The notes beneath the pieces were generated by a model. It was not told the DNA's origin, made no database searches, and saw nothing but the letters and a program-made list of their open reading frames with translations. Shown piece after piece: positions 36,735 through 48,120 of a DNA stretch of 64,000 nt; position 1 is the first letter of the stretch, and each line of letters starts with the position of its first letter. A program made the translations under genes and the position numbers. This stretch comes from Papio anubis. Lineage: Eukaryota; Chordata; Mammalia; Primates; Cercopithecidae. The DNA is taken from assembly GCF_008728515.1 (NCBI RefSeq), contig NC_044981.1, forward strand, positions 93,652,426 to 93,716,425. Reading direction: 5' to 3'.

Positions 36735-37850
36735 AGTCCACTCCTTATTAACTTGGCACCCATATGCATTTCTTTAAACTATACCTAAACTCCAAATGAA
36801 GATGATAATAAGGTCATAATTATGTCTAACATGATATAATTATACTGCATATAATCAGAAAGACATTAACCCTTTCCACAGAGGAGTCAAAGTCCTTAAG
36901 TGATATTTAGTCTTCTCAATATTTCATAACTTAAATACTATGATATAAAATTAACCACACTTAAATACGATATAAATCCAAATATTTTACATTATATAAT
37001 AATAAAATAAAGGACAAATAAAACAAAGATATACACACATACATATACAAAAACATGTTTATAACAAAATAATGAATAAATATTCATGACAATTACAGTC
37101 TTCATTTCTGTAACTGGACACGTAGCCATAGCTAGTACATATAACTTCCTTCTTTCACTACTCATTCTGCATTCCCATTGCCTTCAGCAAGTACCTCAGT
37201 TGCTCATAGTTCTTTACCTGGTGGAAAGACACAAGCTTTCATTCCTAAAGGATGTGAGTCATTAGTTTTGCTGCCAGGATTTGATTGTTGCAGTTTTCCA
37301 CTGACCTTAATCATATGGTGCGGTAATAGTAAGAGATGACTTTAGGGATGACTTTCGGTATACCAGACATACTCTTCCTTACCTTCATTGTGAAGTAGCA
37401 GTCCAATTTCCACTTGGTAGTCAGGTGGTCACTAAGCATGGTAACTTCTTTCTTTGCTTATTGATTCAGAGGCATGAGGAGTCCAAAGTGGTCAGGCTGC
37501 AATTTTAACTTCCAATTCAATGGAAAACATTCTTATGTTTTTTGGTAGAAGCATTACTCCCTTCTGAACTAAGAATTCTAGGCCAGCAGAACATAAGTTG
37601 ACAGGAACGGGAAGAAAAATTTTGTTAATGCATCACTATGGTTAATAGTGAGTGATGCCACTCCCATTTCCACTTCATGATTCTTGGACCCATGCATCCT
37701 AGCTATTAGAGAAATAGCACAATATATTGAAGTCAGAGAATATATAGCCTTTCATAGAACCTGCCCTAACCCTGTAAGTTATTGCCATATATTTGGAAGT
37801 ATAAAAGAGTCTTCAAAAGGCCATTCTACCTTTCTATCAAGCCAGCTGTT
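36735..37850 (-). pseudogene. ERV-L pol 3' part (integrase end and beyond), broken
   Basis: This lies between the integrase core and the 3' LTR on the minus strand. It is full of stops and I cannot place a domain. In the ERV-L family a dUTPase is encoded after integrase (family knowledge); I cannot confirm its remnant here. The first bases after the LTR (36735-36745, purine-rich on the minus strand) are where the polypurine tract should be. Confidence 0.55.
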
Positions 37851-37903
37851 TCAAGATGGTGGAGAACATGGTAAAAGCAGTAAATCTCATAAATGTGGGT
37901 CCA

Positions 37904-38300
37904 TCACCACATTTCCTTGGCTGTGAAGTGAGTATCTTGGTCACAAGCGATGCTGTGTGGAATATCATGACGATGGATAAGGTATTCTGTAAGTCCATAG
38001 ATGGCAAAAACATTGCATGCAGGGGAGGAAAATCCATATTCAAAGTAATGTCTATTAGGGATAAAAAGCTTTAAGATTAGAAAACAAAAATAAAAAACAG
38101 TAAATGTCTTTTCCAGAAAGAACAGAACACAGTCCCTTCCATGATGAAAGCAGTATAATGTAGTCAATCTCTTACTAGGTAGCTGACTGATCACCCCAAG
38201 GAATGGTGCTATATCAGGGATTCAGTGATAGTCTCTGCTGCTGGCAGATTGGGCACTCAGCAGTGGCCATAGCCAGGTCTGCCTTGGTGAGTGGAATTCC
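37904..38300 (-). pseudogene. ERV-L integrase relic
   Basis: A 96-codon minus-strand frame (37904-38194) ends with a retroviral integrase-core segment: a DQDTHFTAKE motif that holds the second acidic residue of the D,D-E triad. Higher up (38230-38270) the minus strand encodes a Cys-x-x-Cys pair typical of the N-terminal zinc-binding part. Stops and shifts separate these pieces, so it is not functional. Confidence 0.75.
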
Positions 38301-38400
38301 ATGTTGCTAAGCCCATGAATAACCTCCATCTCTGCCAACATGGCCACTTTGTTCATAAGTTCATTATGTGATGACAGGGGTGGCTGGAGAAAGAGGCTGA

Positions 38401-38561
38401 CTGAATATCCACAGGAGAAGTCATTCTGTCCACTTGATTAGTAAAATCCTCCTCTACTGAGTTCACCATTTGGTGAGCATTCATATGGGACACAAATATC
38501 ATCACATATTTTGCCCATTCTGAAAGGTCTGCATACCTCTAATCTAAAATTTTTCTTCTGA
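38401..38561 (-). repeat. Internal ERV-L duplication, pol copy
   Basis: This 161-bp segment recurs at 41251-41410 in the same orientation with roughly a dozen to fifteen differences by eye. Here it sits just before the integrase relic, in the part of pol where the RNase H end is expected. The flanking sequence on both sides differs between the copies. Confidence 0.85.
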
Positions 38562-39500
38562 CCAATTTTTCAGTGATATTCCTTCCATGACCCTGACCAT
38601 ACTGTTAAACCATTGACAGCCCATTAATCAGTATATACATCTGGCCAGTTTTCCTTCTGAGCTAAGTGAACCACCATAGTCTGCTTGACAGAAGGATTTC
38701 CCTTTACCATTCTCATTTAGGATACCAAAGAACAAGGCTACAGTGCTACAGCTACCTACATTCAGGTTGTGTCTGCATATAATTCACATCCCAGGCCCTA
38801 GATGTTTTCTTTTGCCAGCTTATCATCAGGATCTTCCCATGTGGTGACAGGTATGGGCTGAGAAAGAGAAGGCCGAGTAGCAGAAGTGAAGACCTTAGGC
38901 TTTGGGGCCACTTCTTCATGTAACTTACCTGTTTCCTTAAGGTCTATTTGGGTCCCCTCGCATACATATCATTTCCACTTTATTATGGAGTGCTGATGGG
39001 CATGCCCAACTTTAGGCCTTGGTGAGTCAGATAACACCCAATTCATAAGGGACAGCTCAGGTTGGATGGTAACATGGTGGTCCATGCTTCCGTGTTCAGT
39101 CTCTACTAAGGTCCAGTAACAGGCCAAGAGCTGTTTCTCAAAGAGAGTATTTACTTGCAGAAGATGGCAGAGCTTTGCTCCAAAATCCTAAGGGCCTTAT
39201 TCATGATTCATCAGTAGGGGCCTGCCAAGGGTTTCAAAAAGCATCTTTATCTGCCACTGAAACTTCAAACACCAATGGATACAATGGATCATATGGCCCA
39301 AGTGTCAGAGCAGCTTGCACGGCAGCTTGGACCTGTTGCACAGCCACCTCTTGTCTCCATTCAAAACTAGCAACTTTGGGGGTCATTTGATAAATGAGCC
39401 CACTAAATGTTGTGCCCCCTTTTCTTGGTTTTAAGGAGAGTCCAGCTGCAACAACGTATTCTTTACCTTGGGAGGTATATCTCAACATGCCCCACATCAC
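38562..39500 (-). pseudogene. ERV-L RNase H / connection relic
   Basis: The minus-strand frame 39234-39500 and the neighbouring broken frames lie between the RT catalytic box and the integrase relic, which is the RNase H/connection position in pol. The frame is Gln/Ala/Val-rich and interrupted on both sides. The assignment rests mostly on position. Confidence 0.55.
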
Positions 39501-40330
39501 AGGACCCTAAGAAATTTCCCAGAGTACAAGGCCTCTGAATTTTGAAATTTATTTCACATCCTCTGCTACACAAATGTCTTATCATTAAGCCTAAATTAGT
39601 TGCTGTTGCTTGCTCATTAAGTCCAATTAGCATAATGTCATCAATGTAGTGGACCAGTGTGATGTCTTGTAGTAAGGCAAAGATCCCTGTAAACTAAATG
39701 ATGACACAGGGTTGGAAAAGTGATATCCCCCTGAGGTAGGACAGTGAAGGTGTATTGCTGGCCTTGGCAGCTGAAAGCAAACTGCTTCTAGTGATCTTTA
39801 CTAACAGATATCAATAAAAAAGCATTTGCCAGATCAATAGCTGCACACCAGGTATCAGGGGACGTATTAATATTAATTTTCTTTAGCAATGAAATCATAT
39901 CTGGCACAGCAGCTACAATTGGAGTCACCACATGATTAAGCTTATGATAATCTGCTGTCATTCCCCGAGGTTCCTCTGTCTTTTGCACAAGCCAAGTAGG
40001 TGAATTGAACAGCAATGTGGTAGGAATCACTACCCTGCATCATTCAAGTCCTTGATGGTGGCATTATTCTCTGCAATCCCTCCAGGAATGCAGTATTACT
40101 TGCAGTTTACTATTTTGCTAGGAAGTCATCATTCTAGTGGCTCTCACTTGGTCTTTATCGCTACCATGGCCCTCACATCATAGGTTAGAGAATCAGTGTG
40201 AGTCTTTTGCCAGATGCTTAATGTATCTATTCCAATTTTACATCCCCAAACTGGGGAAATAACCATAGGATGGGGTCAAGGACACACTGGGCCCATTAAG
40301 AGACAAACTTGAGATAAAACTTCCTTGGTT
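39500..40330 (-). pseudogene. ERV-L reverse transcriptase relic
   Basis: The minus-strand frame 39788-40030 carries a typical retroviral RT fingers/palm segment (an MTADYHKLN box and an AIDLANAF box holding the first catalytic Asp). Further along the same strand a YIDD catalytic box is readable at 39637-39648. Stops between them (for example around 39690-39780) break the domain. It is clearly retroviral rather than L1-type RT (YIDD rather than FADD). Confidence 0.88.
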
Positions 40331-40999
40331 CACTGCCTACCATAACCCTCTATCCTAAGTAGTGAGCCACAGTGACATTTTGGGTCTCCTGGAATCAATA
40401 TGATTTCATAGTTGGTGTCCAGTAGTACCTGAAAGGTCTGATTATTTCCTTTTCCCCAGTACACAGTTACCCTGGTAAAAGGCCATAAGTCCCTTTGGGG
40501 AAGGCTGGGAGAAAAATTAACAGTACAAATTTTCAGTACTTTACCAAGATCCTTTCTCTAGGGGTCTTGACCTTTCCCTTCATTCTAGCAGTTCTGGGTT
40601 TGAAAACTGGCTCAATCCTGATAATTGCTTGAGAGGCTGTGACTCTATTATTACAATTCAGGTTAGACTTTTGCTCATGTGACATAAAGCTTTTCTGCTT
40701 ATATAAATTGAAAAGGAATGTGGTAGGCTTCCTATCTATTTCACTTTGGGAACACCATGGTTAACTAGCCAGCACCATAAGTTTGTATGAATCAGGCTAT
40801 TCTGATTGCCTCTTTGACCCTGCTGTCCATTACAGTAACCACACACTCACTTTGCATTTGGTGGTTGAGTGCAGCCACATGACTGCAGCCACCTGGGATA
40901 CAATCGTCCCCATTGCCTTTAGTTTTCCCAGTGGTCTGCAGGCACTATGGTAAGGTCTGTCCTACAGAGAACAGCAACCACAGAGCTCTTTAAAGATGC

Positions 41000-42228
41000 C
41001 ATGAATCCCCTCAAAAATTTATTTCTCATGGTAAGAGTAATAAATAAGTATGTTTTCTGTACCCTTCTAGTGTGGCTGAATAAGCATTAAATGACAAATC
41101 CACTCTAATACTTTCCAATCGTGTGGTGACTCCCTTCCTCTGTGTTAAACCAAGGCAGGTCCTGTATTTCTCATTTGCTCACTGTGGGCCACCATTCAGT
41201 CCATGTTTCAACCAACTAAGCAAACAAACTGTTAGAACGCTTTCTAACTCCTGAATATCCACAGGAAAAGTCATTCTGTCCACTTGATTAGTAAAATCCT
41301 CCTCTGCTGAGTTCACCATCTGATGGGCATTCACATGGGACACAAATATCTTCACACTTTTTGCCCATTCTGAAAGGTCTGCATACCTTAGATTAGAATC
41401 TAACTTCTGAGCTATGATATTAGAGAATCTCTGCTATGTGAGCCCATATCAATGAATTCATACTGATTCAACTTAATGTTCTTAGCACCCATTATCACAC
41501 ACCCTTAATATCTATTCCCATAAGTGTTTCCTGGATTTCTGCTTACCTATATTAGAAAACTTAAGCTATTCCTTTGGAAAGTAGTGCACCATGGGTCACA
41601 ATGAGCACCTCCCTTTAGGGGCTGGCTGGAACTTTAGTCTACTACTAGGTCTAGAAGCAAAGCGGGGTGGAAGAGACAGGTCCTGAGAAGAATGAACATT
41701 GTCTTGCATGGAAACTGCCTCAGAGAAGGTCATTACAGTTTCCTTAGGCAATGCAGGATTAATCCCCTCAGACAAGGGTGGAGAGGCTGAGACCACCAAG
41801 GCAGGAAAGCAGCTGTGATTGGAGAGGCCACTTCTGCTGGAGGGGAGCAGGCCTCTTCCACTGGCAAAGAAGACATCAGAATTCAGGAGTTCAATGTCCT
41901 CAGCTTCATTAGGGTCTTCCCACTCATCCACATTACAACTTACAGGATCCCAGTTTTCTCACAATCAAAGTTCTCACTTTAACAGTAGATACATTGAGGG
42001 TCTAGGAGTTGAACTTACATTGTAATTCAATCAATAGTACGATGAGTTTTGTATTTGATTTTCAGGAATCCCAGTTCTGTGGCTATAAAAGAAAAGACAC
42101 ACATAAAGCATCCAGGTCATTTAAGCAGTGCTTGAGCTGAGACTTTGAATTTCTTATCTCATGCCTTCATTTCACCCCTCTGCCCAGTGACATTAGGAGT
42201 AACTAGCCAACCTCACTATATTTGAGAG
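41000..42228 (-). pseudogene. ERV-L gag-region relic
   Basis: This is the region between the leader and pol on the minus strand. The 111-codon minus-strand frame 41596-41931 is Ser/Pro-rich with an acidic start and has no catalytic motif; it fits gag by position only. It contains the second copy (41251-41410) of a pol-derived segment, which is out of place here. Confidence 0.5.
41251..41410 (-). repeat. Internal ERV-L duplication, gag-region copy
   Basis: This is the second copy of 38401-38561, in the same orientation, starting and ending abruptly. Both begin CTGAATATCCACAGG and both end CTTCTGA; outside these limits the two loci do not match. Confidence 0.85.
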
Positions 42229-42607
42229 TGTCCCAGTCCATCCATGTAACTATAACAAAGTACTAAACTGGCTGGCTTATAAAAAACAGAAATTTATTCC
42301 TCATAGTTCTGGAGGATGGGAAGTCCAAGACAAAAGTGCTGGCAGATTAGGTGTATGGTGAGCGCCTGCCTCCTTATTCACAGATGGCCATCTTCCCATT
42401 GTGTCTTCATATGGTGGAAGCAGCAAGGGTGCTCTCTGGGGTCCCTTTTAAAGGGCATTTGTTTCATTCATAACAGTTATACCCTCATGACCTTATCACT
42501 TATCTAAGGCCCCACATTTAAAGGCCATTAGAGTGGGGATTAGGTTTCAACACATGAGTTGGTGAGTTGGAGGATGTGCGGGGGGATGTACACATTCCCT
42601 CAATAGA
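42229..42607 (-). mobile_element. MLT1-type LTR inserted in the ERV-L leader
   Basis: Reverse-oriented MLT1 landmarks appear in order: 'ggctggcttataaaaaacag', 'aaatttattcctcatagttc', 'ggcagattaggtgtatggtg', 'ccctcatgaccttatcactt' and 'ggggattaggtttcaacaca'. It interrupts the ERV-L sequence between the primer-binding-site side (42608-42891) and gag, so it arrived after the provirus. Confidence 0.85.
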
Positions 42608-42891
42608 AGTTAAATATTCAAAGATGTTCAAAAATATCATATGCACAGTCACCCAACCCCTTGCTGTTTATAAGTTGTTGATTAGAAATATATGAAGCAG
42701 ATATTTTGCATATGCATATCTTTATTGCAAGACCATGGAATAGACTATCAGTGTTCTCTTTACCACTGGAAAGAGTCATTAGTGTTGTTAAATCTAATCA
42801 GATTAGGCACAGAATTCCCAAAATCCCAGAATCAATTCAGAAAACACATCCTTAAAGTTCTGTTCCTCTGGAACCACTTTCAATACAAAAT
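42608..42891 (-). other. ERV-L leader with primer-binding-site region
   Basis: On the minus strand this directly follows the 5' LTR. The first bases after the LTR, around 42868-42890, are where the tRNA primer site belongs; the sequence is diverged and I do not assign the tRNA from it. Confidence 0.5.
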
Positions 42892-43750
42892 TCTATATTA
42901 ATCTGGGTTCCCTGGAGAATCAAAACCAATAGGATTTAAATATATATATGTAATATATAATATTACACATATAATATATTATATTAATTGAAGAATTATA
43001 TATGTATATATAATACATATAATATATTATATATTAATTATATAGTATATTAATATATCAATATATATTTTAATTAATTATATATAATTATATAATATAT
43101 TAATTATATATAATTATATAATGTATTAATTATATAATATATAATTAATTATGTAGTATATTAATATATAAATATATTTTAAATTAATTATATAATATAT
43201 TAATTATATAATGTATAATTAATATGCAATTAATTATATATTATGTTAATATATAAATACATATTAAAATATATATATATGTCACTGGCTCACGTGATTA
43301 TGAATGCCAAGAAGTCTAAGGTCTATATCTGGCAAGGTGGAAATCCAGGAGAGCCAATAGTAGAGTTCAGTTTGAGTCAGAAGAACTGTGAACCGGAAGA
43401 GCAAACAGAGTAAGTTCCGGTCTGAGTCCTCTGAGACCCTGAGAACAAGAAGACCCATTGATATAAGCCATGGTCAAAGTTTAAAGACAGAAGACTGATG
43501 TCTAGCTGGAAAATGGGCAGGCAGAGAAAAATAATTCTTTCTTACTCATCTTTTTATTCCATTCAGACCTTCAATAGATTGGATGAGGCTGCCCCACATT
43601 AGGAAGATTCATCTGTTTTTACTCAACCTACTGATTTGAATGTTAATCTCATCCAGAAACATCCTCACAGACACACCCAGAACAATGTTTAACCAAATCT
43701 CTGGGCAACCCATGGCCCATTCAAATTGATATGTAAAAGTAACCAGCACA
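42892..43750 (-). mobile_element. 5' LTR of the ERV-L provirus, expanded by A/T repeats
   Basis: It has the same family and orientation as 36329-36734 but is about twice as long. The extra length is an A/T-only block (about 42941-43285) of TATATAAT/TTAATTA units at the position where the partner LTR has only a short A/C-rich segment. The rest (43286-43750) aligns with the partner LTR and ends AACCAGCACA before the ACACT duplication. Confidence 0.85.
42941..43285. repeat. A/T repeat block inside the LTR
   Basis: About 345 bases consist almost only of A and T with recurring TTAATTATATAATATATTAA-like self-complementary units. It is expanded relative to the other LTR of the same provirus. Confidence 0.9.
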
Positions 43751-43755
43751 ACACT

Positions 43756-43978
43756 CTTTTACAGCACTGTTTCTTAGATTAGCAAAATAACTGAAGAAAA
43801 TATACTAAAAGTCACCTGACAAATTTAAAAATAATTTGCTCCTATACATTCTAATGCCATTGATCTTTTAACAGAATGCCACTGACTTGCTATAAAGTAA
43901 ACAGAGTGAAATGTAATTTGGTTCCTTTCAAGGTTTATATCTGTTGTAACTTTCTCTTTTCTGTAAACCAATTGCTTT
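43756..43978. other. Unique DNA between ERV-L and L1
   Basis: A short single-copy spacer with no gene. Confidence 0.5.
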
Positions 43979-44763
43979 AAAAATTCATGGGAACTCTTGC
44001 TTCTCTCTAGTTCTTTTAATTGTGATATTAGGGTGTCAATTTTAGACCTTTCCTACTTTCTCCTGAGGGCATTTAGTACTATAAATTCCCCTCTAAACAC
44101 TGCTTTAGTTGTGTCCCAGAGATTCTGGTATGATGTGTCTTTGTTCTCATTGATTTCAAAGACCTTATTTATTTCTACCTTAATTTTGTTATTTACCCAG
44201 TAGTCACTCGGAAGCAGGTTGTTCAGTTTCCATGTAGTTGTGCAGTTTTGAGTGAATTTCTTAATCCTGAGTTCTAATTTGATTGCACTGTGGTCTGAGA
44301 GATTGTTTGTTATGATTCTCATTCTTTTGCATTTGCTGAGGAGTGTTTTACTTCCAATTATCTGGTCAATTTTAAAATAAGTGTGATGAGGTGCTGAGAA
44401 GAATGTATATTCTGTTGATTTGGGTGGAGAATTCTGTAGATATCTATTAGGTCTTCTTAGTCCAGAGCTGAATTCAAGTCCTGAATTCCTTGTTAATTTT
44501 CTGTCTCATTGAGCTGTCTAATATTGACAGTGGGATGTTAAAGCCTCCCACTATTATTGTGTGGGAGTCTAAGTCTCTTTGTAGGTCTCCAAATACTTGC
44601 TTTATGAATCTGGGTGCTCCTGTATTGGGTGCATATATATTTAGGATAGTTAGCTCTTCTTGTTGCATTGATCCCTTTAAAATTACGTAATGCCTTTCTT
44701 TGTCTTTTTTGAATTTTGTTGGTTTAAAGTCTGTTTTGCAAGAGACTAGGATTGCAATCCCTG

Positions 44764-44813
<50 letters not shown>

Positions 44814-47800
44814 GGTAAACAAATTCAAAAGCTAGAAGAAGACAAGAAATAACTAAGATCAGCGGAGGACTGAAGGAGATACAGATACGAATAGTCCTTC
44901 AAAAAAATCAATGAATGCAGGAGGTGGTTTTTTGAAAAGATTAACAAAATAGGTAGACTGCTAGGCAGACTAATAAGAAAAGAGAGAAGAATCAAAGAGA
45001 AACAATAAAAAATGATGAAGGGGATATCACCACTGATCCCACAGAAATACAAACTACCGTCAGAGAATACTATAAACACCTCTGCACAAATAAACTAGAA
45101 AATCTAGAAAAAATGGATAAATTTGTGGGCATGTACACCCTTCCAAGGCTAAACTAGGAAGAAGTCAAATCACTGAAAAGACCAATAACAAGTTCTGAAA
45201 TTGAGGCAGTAATTAATAGCCTACCAACCAAAAAAGCCCAGGACCAGATGGATTCACAGCCGAATTCTACCAGAGGTACAGGGAGGAGATGGTACCACTC
45301 TTTCTGAAACCATTCTAAACAATAGAAGAAGAGGGACTCCTTCCTAACTCATTTTATGAGGCCAGCATCATCCTGATACTAAAACCTGGCAGAGACACAA
45401 CAGAAAAAGAAAATTTTAGGCCAATATCCCTAATGAACATCAATGCAAAAATCCTGAATAAAATACTGCAAACCAAATCCAGCAGCACAACAAAAAGCTT
45501 ATCCACCACGATCAAGTTGGCTTCATCCCTGAGGTGCAAGGCTGCTTCAACATATGCAAATCAATAAATGTAATCCATCACATAAACAGAGCCAATGGCA
45601 AAAACCACGATTATCTCAATAGATGAAGAAAAGGCTTTCGATAAAATTAAACGCCCCTTCCTGCAAAAACTCTCAATAAACTAGGTATAGATGGAACATA
45701 TCCGAAAATATTAAGGGCTATTTATGACAAACCCACAGCCAGTAACATACTGAATGGGCAAAAACTGGGAGCATTCCCTTTGAAAACTGGTACAAGACAA
45801 GGATGCCCTCTCTCACCACTCCTATTCAATGTAGTATTGGAAGCTCTCACTAGGGCAATCAGGCAAGAGAAAGATAGAAAGGGTATTCAAGAAGAGAAAG
45901 TCAAATTGTCTCTGTTTGCAGATGACATGATTGTATATTTAGAAAACCTCATTGTCTCAGCCCAAAATCTCCTTAAGCTGATAAGCAACTTCAGCAGTCT
46001 CAGGATACAAAATCAATGTGGAAAAATCACAAGCATTCCTATACACCAATAATAGACAAACAGAGAGCCAAATCATGAGAGAACTCCCATTCACAATTGC
46101 TACAAAGAGGATAAAATACCTAGAAATACAACTTACAAAGGATGTGAAGAAACACTTCAAAAAGAAATACAAACCACTGCTCAGGAAAATAAGAGAGGAC
46201 ACAAACAAATGGAAAAATATTCCATGCTCATGGATAGGAAGAATCAATATCATGAAAATGGCCATACTGCCCAAAGTAATTTACAGATGCAATGCTATCC
46301 CCATTGACTTTCTTCACAGAATTAGAAAAAACTACTTTAAATTTCATATGGAACCAAAAAACAGCCCATGGCCAAGACAATCCTAAGCAAAAAGAACACA
46401 GCTGGAGACATCATGCTACCTGACTTTAAACTATACTTCAAGGCTTCAGTAACCAAAACAGCATGGTACTGGTACTAAAACAGATACATAGACCAACAAA
46501 ACAGAACAGAAGGCTCAGAAACAATGCCACACACCTACAACCATCTGATCTTTGACAACTGGACAAAAACAAGCAATGGGGAAAGGATTCCCTATTTAAT
46601 AAATGGTGTTGGGAAAACTGGCTAGCCATACATAGAAAACTGAAACTGGACCCCCTCTCCTTACACTTTAAACAAAAATTAACTCAAGATGAATTAAAGA
46701 CTTAAACCTAAGATCTAAAACCATAAAAACCCTAGAAGAAAACCTAGGCAATGCCATTCAGGACATAGGCATGGGCAAGGACTTCATGACTAAAACACCA
46801 AAAGCAATGAAAACAAAAGCCAAAATTGGCAAATGGGATCTAATTAAACTAAAGAGCTTCTGCAGAGCAAAAGAAACTGTCATCAGAGTGAACAGGCAAC
46901 CCACAGAATGGGAGGAAAGTTTTGCAATCTATCCATCTGACAAAGGGCTAATAGCCATAATCTACAAGGAACTTAAACAAATTTACTAGAAAAAAACTAA
47001 CAACTCCATCAAAAAGTGGGCAAAGGATATGAACAGACACATCTCAAAAGAGGGCATTTATGCGGACAATAAACATATTTAAAAAGTTCATCATCACTGG
47101 TCATTAGAGAAATGCAAATCAAACCCACAATGAGATACCATCTCACACCAGTTAGAAAGGCGATCATCAAAAGGTCAGGAAAAAAACAAATGCTGGAGAG
47201 GATGTGGAGAAATAGGAATGCTGTTACACTGTTGATGGGAGTGTAAATTAGCTCAACCATTGTGGAAGACAGTGTGGCAATTCCTCAAGGATCTAGAACC
47301 AGAAATACCATTTGACCCAGAAATCCCATTACTGGGTATATACCCAAAGAATTATAAATCATGCGACTCTAAAGACACATGCGCACATATGTTTCTTGTG
47401 GTAATATTCGCAATAGCAAAGACTTGGAACGAACCCAAATGCTCATCAATGATAGACTGGATAAAGAAAATGTGGCACATATACACCATGGAATACTATG
47501 CAGCCATAAAAATGGATGAGTTCATGTCCTTTGCAGGGACATGGTTGAAGCTGGAAACCATCATCCTAAGCAAACTAACACAGGAACAGAAAACCAAACA
47601 TTGCATGTTCCCACTCATAAGTGGGAGTTGAACAATAAGAACACATGGACACAGGGAGGGGAACATCGTACACTAGGGCCTGTCGGGGTAGGAGGCTTGG
47701 AGGTGGAATAGCATTAGGAGAAATACCTATTATACATGAAGGGTTGATAGTTGCAGCAAACCACATGAAGGGTTGATACTCACTGCAGGGCATGTGTATA

Positions 47801-47879
47801 CCTATGTAACAAACCTACATGTTCTGCATATGTATCCCAGAACTTAAAGTATAATAATAAAAAAAAATTCATGGGAACT
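43979..47879 (+). mobile_element. L1PA-like element with 5' inversion (twin priming)
   Basis: A perfect 17-base target duplication, AAAAATTCATGGGAACT, lies at 43979-43995 and 47863-47879. Inside, 43996-44764 is L1 ORF2 (endonuclease part) on the minus strand and 44813-47862 is the following ORF2 part plus 3' UTR on the plus strand. In L1 coordinates the inverted block ends at 'gaactagagagaagcaag' and the forward block resumes at 'aaacaaattcaaaagc', so they are adjacent: the hallmark of twin-primed reverse transcription. A 48-T run marks the junction. The RT FADD box is at 45915-45926; fragments 45780-46052, 46018-46386, 46771-46989 and 47260-47631 are ORF2 pieces in shifting frames. It is not autonomous. 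Confidence 0.96.
44765..44812. repeat. 48-base T homopolymer
   Basis: An uninterrupted T run sits at the junction of the inverted and forward L1 blocks. The inverted L1 sequence normally has only a few As/Ts here, so the run is expanded. Confidence 0.97.
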
Positions 47880-48120
47880 GTATTGCTTTCTCATACTTGG
47901 GCCCATTCAGTTTTAATGTGAAAAATCTAACACAGTACACAACCGGCATAGCTGCTGACATCTACAAACCTCTCATACAATTCTTTCACGATTTAGAAAG
48001 AAAGTAGTAACTAGGAAAAACTCCCCTTATCTAAATGTAAACTCTCCATATTAAAAATTTATAAGTTAATGATGCGGCATCAAAATATTCTAAAAAGCTT
48101 CTTAGTAAAATATACCACTG
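47880..48120. other. Unique DNA
   Basis: No gene or named repeat is seen. Confidence 0.5.

Larger units (their letters stand above)
36324..43755 (-). mobile_element. ERV-L (HERV-L-like) provirus, complete in length, defective
   Basis: Two LTRs of the same family in the same (minus) orientation bound an internal region whose minus strand carries gag-, pol- and integrase-like relics in retroviral order. The insertion is delimited by a perfect 5-bp target duplication, ACACT, at 36324-36328 and 43751-43755, the expected size for ERV-L. On the minus strand the 5' LTR is at 42892-43750, leader at 42608-42891, gag region at about 41000-42228, protease/RT/RNase H at about 38400-41000, integrase at about 37400-38300, and the 3' LTR at 36329-36734. 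All frames are broken by stops and shifts. ERV-L lacks env; no env relic is seen here. Confidence 0.9.

Noticed and set aside
37904..40030. Retroviral pol frames as a domesticated gene
   Set aside because: The integrase and RT pieces are short, separated by stops, and sit between recognisable ERV-L LTRs in proviral order. Nothing suggests selection for a preserved protein.
45780..46386. Reverse-transcriptase frames as a possible active enzyme
   Set aside because: They are L1 ORF2 pieces with the FADD box but are split by frameshifts, and the element is 5'-inverted and truncated. It cannot encode a working protein.
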